Origin: an uncultured Campylobacter sp.
Lineage (GTDB): Bacteria; Campylobacterota; Campylobacteria; Campylobacterales; Campylobacteraceae
Direction: 5' to 3'
Length of the DNA: 64,000 bases
NCBI RefSeq assembly: GCF_938017775.1
Contig: NZ_CALIIU010000038.1
Coordinates: forward strand, 62,001-126,000
Positions within the stretch are counted from its first letter, which is position 1, and every line of letters starts with the position of its first letter. The position numbers and the translations under genes are program-made. Under the pieces are notes generated by a model. The model was not told the origin of the DNA, ran no database searches, and was given only the letters and a program-made list of their open reading frames with translations. Positions 60,170 to 64,000 of this stretch are shown here, piece by piece.

Positions 60170-60592
60170 CTACAAAACCGAGATAAAAATTTTGATCTCC
60201 TCTCCGCCGTAAAACTCAAAATCCGTTCCAAACGCTCTTTTTAGTTCGCCGGCCTCAAAAAAGCTCCAAATTTTGCCCCAAAACTTTGCTACGTTTTGCG
60301 GCTCATTTGGAAAACTAAAAACGGCGTATTTGCCGCTTTTGATCTCCAAGGCTTCGTCGCTGCGGGGCGCTTTGGTGCCGATAAAGATATTGTAAAGCCC
60401 GTCGGCGCCGTCTTCGTAATCGTAATAGACGCCGTAAATCTCGCTCCACCCGTCATAACACTCTTTCATAAATTTCGCCCACAGCGCGGGAATTTTGCCG
60501 CTTCCGCCTATCTCGTCCGCGTTTTTCGTGCGGGCTTTTAATCCGTAAATTTTAAATCCGTCTAAATACGAAATTTTGATTTTTTCGCTCAA
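60170..60592 (-). CDS. GyrI-like / AraC effector-binding domain protein
   Basis: 140 residues. The order of strands and the motifs YLDGFKIYGLKARTKNADEI, IPALWAKFMKECYDG, IYGVYYDYEDGADGLYNIFI and SGKYAVFSFP match the stand-alone effector-binding (GyrI-like, SOUL-related) domain. Such proteins bind small hydrophobic ligands; some protect gyrase or act as sensors. No DNA-binding domain. Start TTG 60592 with AAAGGG upstream; it lies 15 bp after tkt on the same strand and is probably cotranscribed. Confidence 0.7.
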   Translation of the reverse strand: MSEKIKISYLDGFKIYGLKARTKNADEIGGSGKIPALWAKFMKECYDGWSEIYGVYYDYEDGADGLYNIFIGTKAPRSDEALEIKSGKYAVFSFPNEPQNVAKFWGKIWSFFEAGELKRAFGTDFEFYGGEEIKIFISVL

Positions 60593-60607
60593 ATTTTACC
60601 CTTTCCG

Positions 60608-62536
60608 CTACTGCTCTAAAAGCTCTTTGGCCTGCTTTGCGATCGCGACGTCGGTGAAGCCGAAAAGCTTAAATAGCTCGTTTGCGTTGCCGCTTTCGCC
60701 GAAGCTTCGCATGCCGTGTACCGCGTCTGCAAATTTATACCACTCAAGCGCGCTTGCGGCCTCGACGGCTAAAATTTTAGTTTGCGGCTCTAGGATTTGC
60801 GCCAAATAATCTGCGTCCTGCTCGCACAAAAGCTCGAAGCACGGCGCGCTTACGACGTTTGCGCCGATGCCCTGCTCTTGCAGGATCGCCGCCGCTTTTA
60901 AGCAGAGCGAGACTTCGCTGCCGCTTGCGATGAGCGTGATACGTGCTTCTTTGCTCTGCCTTAGCAGATACGCGCCGTTTTGCACGTCGCCCAAGACCGC
61001 CTTAGGTAACGGCTCAAGCCCTTGGCGCGAGCAGACGAACGCTGCGGGGGCATTTAGAGCAAGTGCCGTTCGCCAGCATTTTACGTTTTCGTTGCCATCT
61101 GCCGGGCGGAAGGTGTAGAAGCCGGGCATCGCGCGGAAGGTGCTAAGCTGCTCGATAGGCTCGTGCGTCGGCCCGTCCTCGCCCACGCCGATGCTGTCGT
61201 GCGTGAAGACGAAGTAGTGGCGCAAGCCCATCAGTGCCGCAAGTCTAGCGCCCGTTTTGAGATAGTCGCTAAAGATAAAAAACGTCGCGCTAAACGGAAT
61301 GAAAAGCCCGTATCTCGCAAAGGCGTTGCCGATCGCCGCCATCGCGTGCTCGCGGATGCCGAAGTGTAAATTTTTGCCGCACGGAAAGTCGCCGCCGCCT
61401 TTTAGCTCGGTCTTATTCGATGCCGCCAAATCGGCGCTTCCGCCCAAAAAGCCGGGCACCGCGTTTGCGATAGCGTTTAAAATTTTACCGTTACTATCGC
61501 GCGTGGCGACCTTAAGTCCGCTAAAATCAGGGAATTCTATCTTGCTAAAGTCGGGATTTAAAAGCTCGTTTAGAAGCGCTCTTTTCTCATCGCTTAGCTT
61601 TGCGAGCTTCTCCTTCCAAAGCCGCTCCTCTAAATCACCCCTCTCGACCGCGGCGCGCGTCGCAAAAAGCACATCCTCGCTTACGACGAAGCTTTGGGCG
61701 GGATCAAAGCCCAGGCTTTGCTTGGCGCGTGCAAGCAGCTCCTCTCCAAGCGGTGCGCCATGCGTCTTGGCCGTGCCCTCAAGCTCTAGCGCGCCCTTGC
61801 CGATCGTGGTATTTGCGATGATGAGGTAGGGTTTTGTTTTATTTTTGACCTCGTCAAGGACGAATTCTATCTGATCGAAATTATGCCCGTCGATGCGTGC
61901 GACCTCAAAGCCTTGCGCTTCAAATCGTACCTTCACATCCTCAAACCACGCGATATCGGTGCTGCCGTCGATCGTGATGCCATTAGAATCATAAATTATC
62001 GTAAGATTATCGAGGCTATGTCTGCCCGCAAGCGCGCACGCTTCGTAGCTGATGCCCTCCTGTAGATCGCCGTCGCCGCAGAAGCAATAGACGCGGTGAT
62101 CGATGATCTCGTTTCCTTCCTCATTGAGCAGATGTGCGGCGTATTTTGCGGCCATCGCAAATCCGACTGCGTTTGCGACGCCTTGTCCGAGCGGTCCGGT
62201 AGCGATCTCGACGCCGGGAGTGGTTATCTCCGGGTGGCCCGGGGTTTTGGAGTGTAGGCGCCTGAAGCTTTTTAGATCGTCCATGCTCAAATCGTATCCG
62301 CTAAGGTAGAGGTAACTATACACGAGCGCGCTTGCGTGTCCACCCGAGAATACGACGCGGTCGCGGTTCAGCCACGCGGGATTTTTGGGATTGTGGCGGA
62401 CCTTGCTCATAAAGACGCTCATTACGTCGCTTAGCCCCATCGGCGTGCCGGGATGGCCTGAGTTAGCGCTTTGGATCATATCCGCGCTTAGAAATTTGAT
62501 CGTATTTGAAATTTTACTTAGCTGCTCGCTCGACAT
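60608..62536 (-). CDS. tkt: Transketolase
   Basis: 642 residues. Thiamine-pyrophosphate enzyme of the pentose phosphate pathway. The TPP motif is CGDGDLQEGISYEACALAGR near residue 153, ending in the NN-like DSNGITIDG. The N-terminal SANSGHPGTPMGLSDVMSVF and the middle GPTHEPIEQLSTFRAMPGF are family signatures. Length slightly below the E. coli enzyme (663). AAAGGATGAAAA precedes ATG 62536, and the stop of ispA lies 3 bp upstream. The ispA-tkt order matches C. jejuni. Confidence 0.97.
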   Translation of the reverse strand: MSSEQLSKISNTIKFLSADMIQSANSGHPGTPMGLSDVMSVFMSKVRHNPKNPAWLNRDRVVFSGGHASALVYSYLYLSGYDLSMDDLKSFRRLHSKTPGHPEITTPGVEIATGPLGQGVANAVGFAMAAKYAAHLLNEEGNEIIDHRVYCFCGDGDLQEGISYEACALAGRHSLDNLTIIYDSNGITIDGSTDIAWFEDVKVRFEAQGFEVARIDGHNFDQIEFVLDEVKNKTKPYLIIANTTIGKGALELEGTAKTHGAPLGEELLARAKQSLGFDPAQSFVVSEDVLFATRAAVERGDLEERLWKEKLAKLSDEKRALLNELLNPDFSKIEFPDFSGLKVATRDSNGKILNAIANAVPGFLGGSADLAASNKTELKGGGDFPCGKNLHFGIREHAMAAIGNAFARYGLFIPFSATFFIFSDYLKTGARLAALMGLRHYFVFTHDSIGVGEDGPTHEPIEQLSTFRAMPGFYTFRPADGNENVKCWRTALALNAPAAFVCSRQGLEPLPKAVLGDVQNGAYLLRQSKEARITLIASGSEVSLCLKAAAILQEQGIGANVVSAPCFELLCEQDADYLAQILEPQTKILAVEAASALEWYKFADAVHGMRSFGESGNANELFKLFGFTDVAIAKQAKELLEQ

Positions 62537-62539
62537 TTT

Positions 62540-63391
62540 TCATCCTTTCAGGTATTTTTCTATCAAATTTAAAACCAAATCGCGTAGGCTCGCATCATAG
62601 CCGCTCATCGCGCCGCTTACCTCGTCTATTAGGCGCCGCTTGTAGCTCCTCGCACCCGCAAGACCTAGTAAATTTACGAAGGAATTTTTCGCGCCGTCCG
62701 CTCCTACGGGCTTGCCTGCGCTTGCCTCGTCGCTAGTGGCGTCGATGATATCATCCTCGATCTGAAATATGAGACCTAGCTTCAGCCCGATCTTATAAAG
62801 CTCATGCGCGAGCTCGTCCTTTAGCCCGCCGATTATGGCGCCTAGCTCAAACGCCGCTGCGATGAGCGCGCCCGTTTTATGCAGATGCAAAAACTCAAGC
62901 TCGCTTTGCTTTAACGGACTGTTTTCAAAATGGCAATCGATTGCCTGACCGAGCACCATGCCGCCACTGCCTGCATTTCGCGCTAGAGTTTTAATGCATT
63001 TTATCTTGATCTCGTCGCTTAGGTTTGCGCTTGCGGCGATTAAAAACGCGTCGGTATTTAGTGCATCGCCCACCAAAATCGCCGTGACTTCGTCGTATTT
63101 TTTATGCAGGCTCGGCCGTCCGCGGCGCAGATCCGCATCGTCCATCGCGGGCAGATCATCGTGGATAAGCGAGTAGGTGTGGATCATCTCAAGCGCCATC
63201 GCCATCGCTAACGCGCCCTCAAAGCGCCGCTCATCCACCGCCGAAACGACGCCTAGCAGCAGCTGCGCGCGAAAATGCTTGCCGCCCGCTTGCAGCATGT
63301 AATTGAGCGCCTCCTCAAAATACGGATGAAAGCTCGGCGCCTTCAGCTCGTTTTGCTTCAAGTAGTCTTTAAATTTTTCTAAAATATCCAT
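62540..63391 (-). CDS. ispA: Farnesyl/geranyl diphosphate synthase (short-chain polyprenyl synthase)
   Basis: 283 residues from ATG 63391 (AGGAT upstream; the open frame extends further 5' but that part is not protein-like). The two Asp-rich motifs are LIHDDLPAMDDADLRRGRPS (first DDxxxxD, ~84-90) and QIEDDIIDAT (second DDxxD-like, ~224). It condenses IPP with DMAPP/GPP for quinone and undecaprenol synthesis. The first motif has two residues inserted between its Asp pairs, as in type II FPP/GGPP synthases. Confidence 0.93.
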   Translation of the reverse strand: MDILEKFKDYLKQNELKAPSFHPYFEEALNYMLQAGGKHFRAQLLLGVVSAVDERRFEGALAMAMALEMIHTYSLIHDDLPAMDDADLRRGRPSLHKKYDEVTAILVGDALNTDAFLIAASANLSDEIKIKCIKTLARNAGSGGMVLGQAIDCHFENSPLKQSELEFLHLHKTGALIAAAFELGAIIGGLKDELAHELYKIGLKLGLIFQIEDDIIDATSDEASAGKPVGADGAKNSFVNLLGLAGARSYKRRLIDEVSGAMSGYDASLRDLVLNLIEKYLKG

Positions 63392-64000
63392 CGATCCTGC
63401 CTTGCAGTTTTGATTTGCTCTGCTTGGGCGCGCCCTTGACGAATGCAAATTCGCGCCCTTCGAATGCCTTTTCGTCGCGCAGCTTAGACTTTGCTGTCGC
63501 GAGCCGTTTGTACGTCGCATAGAAGTAATCATGCCGCTTAAAATTTTAAATTTTAATTTCCCTAGCTTTACGCAGTGCGCGAGGCGAAGGATGCTCCGCT
63601 TTTTTGAGCCGCATCTTACGCTCGATTTGCTCGCGGATGTCGCGCAACGGCTCGCCCGCTTTGCATTTAAGCCGTGCGAGCTAAATTTTACTTTGCGCCG
63701 CAGCGTAGCAGCTCGCCGAAATTTTAGAATTTGCCCTCGCGCCGCCCGTTAAATTTGACTGATTGATTTGCTAAGGTTAAAATTTAACAATCGAGCATCA
63801 AATCAAGCAGGCCGCACTTTATGCAAAACGTATCGCCACAAAATCTAAATTTAACTTGTCGCCTTATACAATCGGGCTTCATTTAGTTAGCTACAGAAGC
63901 CGCTCGCTCCGTAAAATCCAAACCGTTCGCTAAGCAAAACAGCCATTCTATATAAAAAGCTTATTTTCACCATTTTTGAACTACGCTTAGCCCTTATCGC
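63392..64000 (+). other. Terminal region, no supported gene
   Basis: About 610 bp upstream of ispA. Short frames on both strands (for example 63531-63752 plus) are Arg/Leu-rich and look like chance. The end of the window (63780-64000) is A/T-rich with AAATTT and no start signal that I can use. The ispA promoter must lie here but no clear -10 was found on the minus strand. Confidence 0.4.

Noticed and set aside
63392..63532. 47-residue N-terminal extension of IspA
   Set aside because: Ser/Arg-rich and unlike the family N-terminus; ATG 63391 has a ribosome binding site and gives the normal MDILEKFKDYL start.
63531..63752. 73-codon plus-strand frame beyond ispA
   Set aside because: Arg/Leu/Phe-rich without any motif, no ribosome binding site, and it overlaps the region needed for the ispA promoter.

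Overview
This is chromosomal DNA from an epsilonproteobacterium, most likely a Campylobacter of the higher-GC oral/gut group (C. gracilis-, curvus- or showae-like). Base composition is near balanced by eye. Several gene pairs have the order I know from C. jejuni: pycB-pckA, dnaG next to a TPR gene followed by rnhA-rnc-aroC, mobA-pldA, ilvE next to an SPFH gene, and ispA-tkt. The species call is inference. The window looks like ordinary core genome interrupted by small accessory patches. There is no phage, insertion sequence, CRISPR array or rRNA operon. The one RNA gene is tRNA-Ser(CGA) at 59793-59880.

Layout. 1-2367: end of pycB and pckA (anaplerotic/gluconeogenic C3-C4 node). 2342-5721: a CAP-domain lipoprotein, a leucine-rich hypothetical and a frameshifted gene. 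5917-12981: dnaG with a PP-loop tRNA-thiolation-like gene on the minus strand, divergent from TPR, rnhA, rnc and aroC. 13113-18957: a GNAT acetyltransferase, a membrane protein and its decayed paralogue bounded by a 31-bp repeat, a lipoprotein and two members of a small cysteine-containing secreted family. 18957-29113: methyltransferase, PerM-like protein, YgbA-like protein, a three-repeat hypothetical, mobA, pldA, ilvE, SPFH protein and hisIE. 28223-30500 (plus 36716-37075): genes resembling immunity proteins of polymorphic-toxin systems, with no toxin visible. 31169-36649: a redox cluster like E. coli yqhC-yqhD-dkgA, with a secreted hydrolase, a secreted flavodoxin and a frameshifted cupin, preceded by the remnant of a second AraC regulator. 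37120-40893: purM, coaE, a Sel1-repeat protein and dapF. 41597-43760: two coupled tiny membrane proteins, a small hypothetical and an AAA ATPase. 44041-54466: the complete S10-spc ribosomal protein run through secY and map, from a consensus sigma-70 promoter. 55107-63391: a phosphoethanolamine transferase, RidA plus a threonine-synthase-like enzyme, GrpB, tRNA-Ser, and the ispA-tkt-effector-binding operon.

Two themes cut across the window. First, the hexamer RAATTY (AAATTT, AAATTC, GAATTT, GAATTC) is very abundant between genes and inside low-complexity coding inserts of otherwise conserved enzymes (HisIE, PldA, EptC-like, GNAT, DnaG), but rare in the ribosomal protein genes. RAATTY is the methylation motif linked to DNA discrimination in C. 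jejuni natural transformation, so these arrays may be uptake-signal accumulation. Second, at least four genes are broken or remnant (5168-5721, 15451-16301, 30671-31040, 36204-36649), three of them by an apparent single-base frameshift. That means recent decay, or base-calling errors that should be excluded first.
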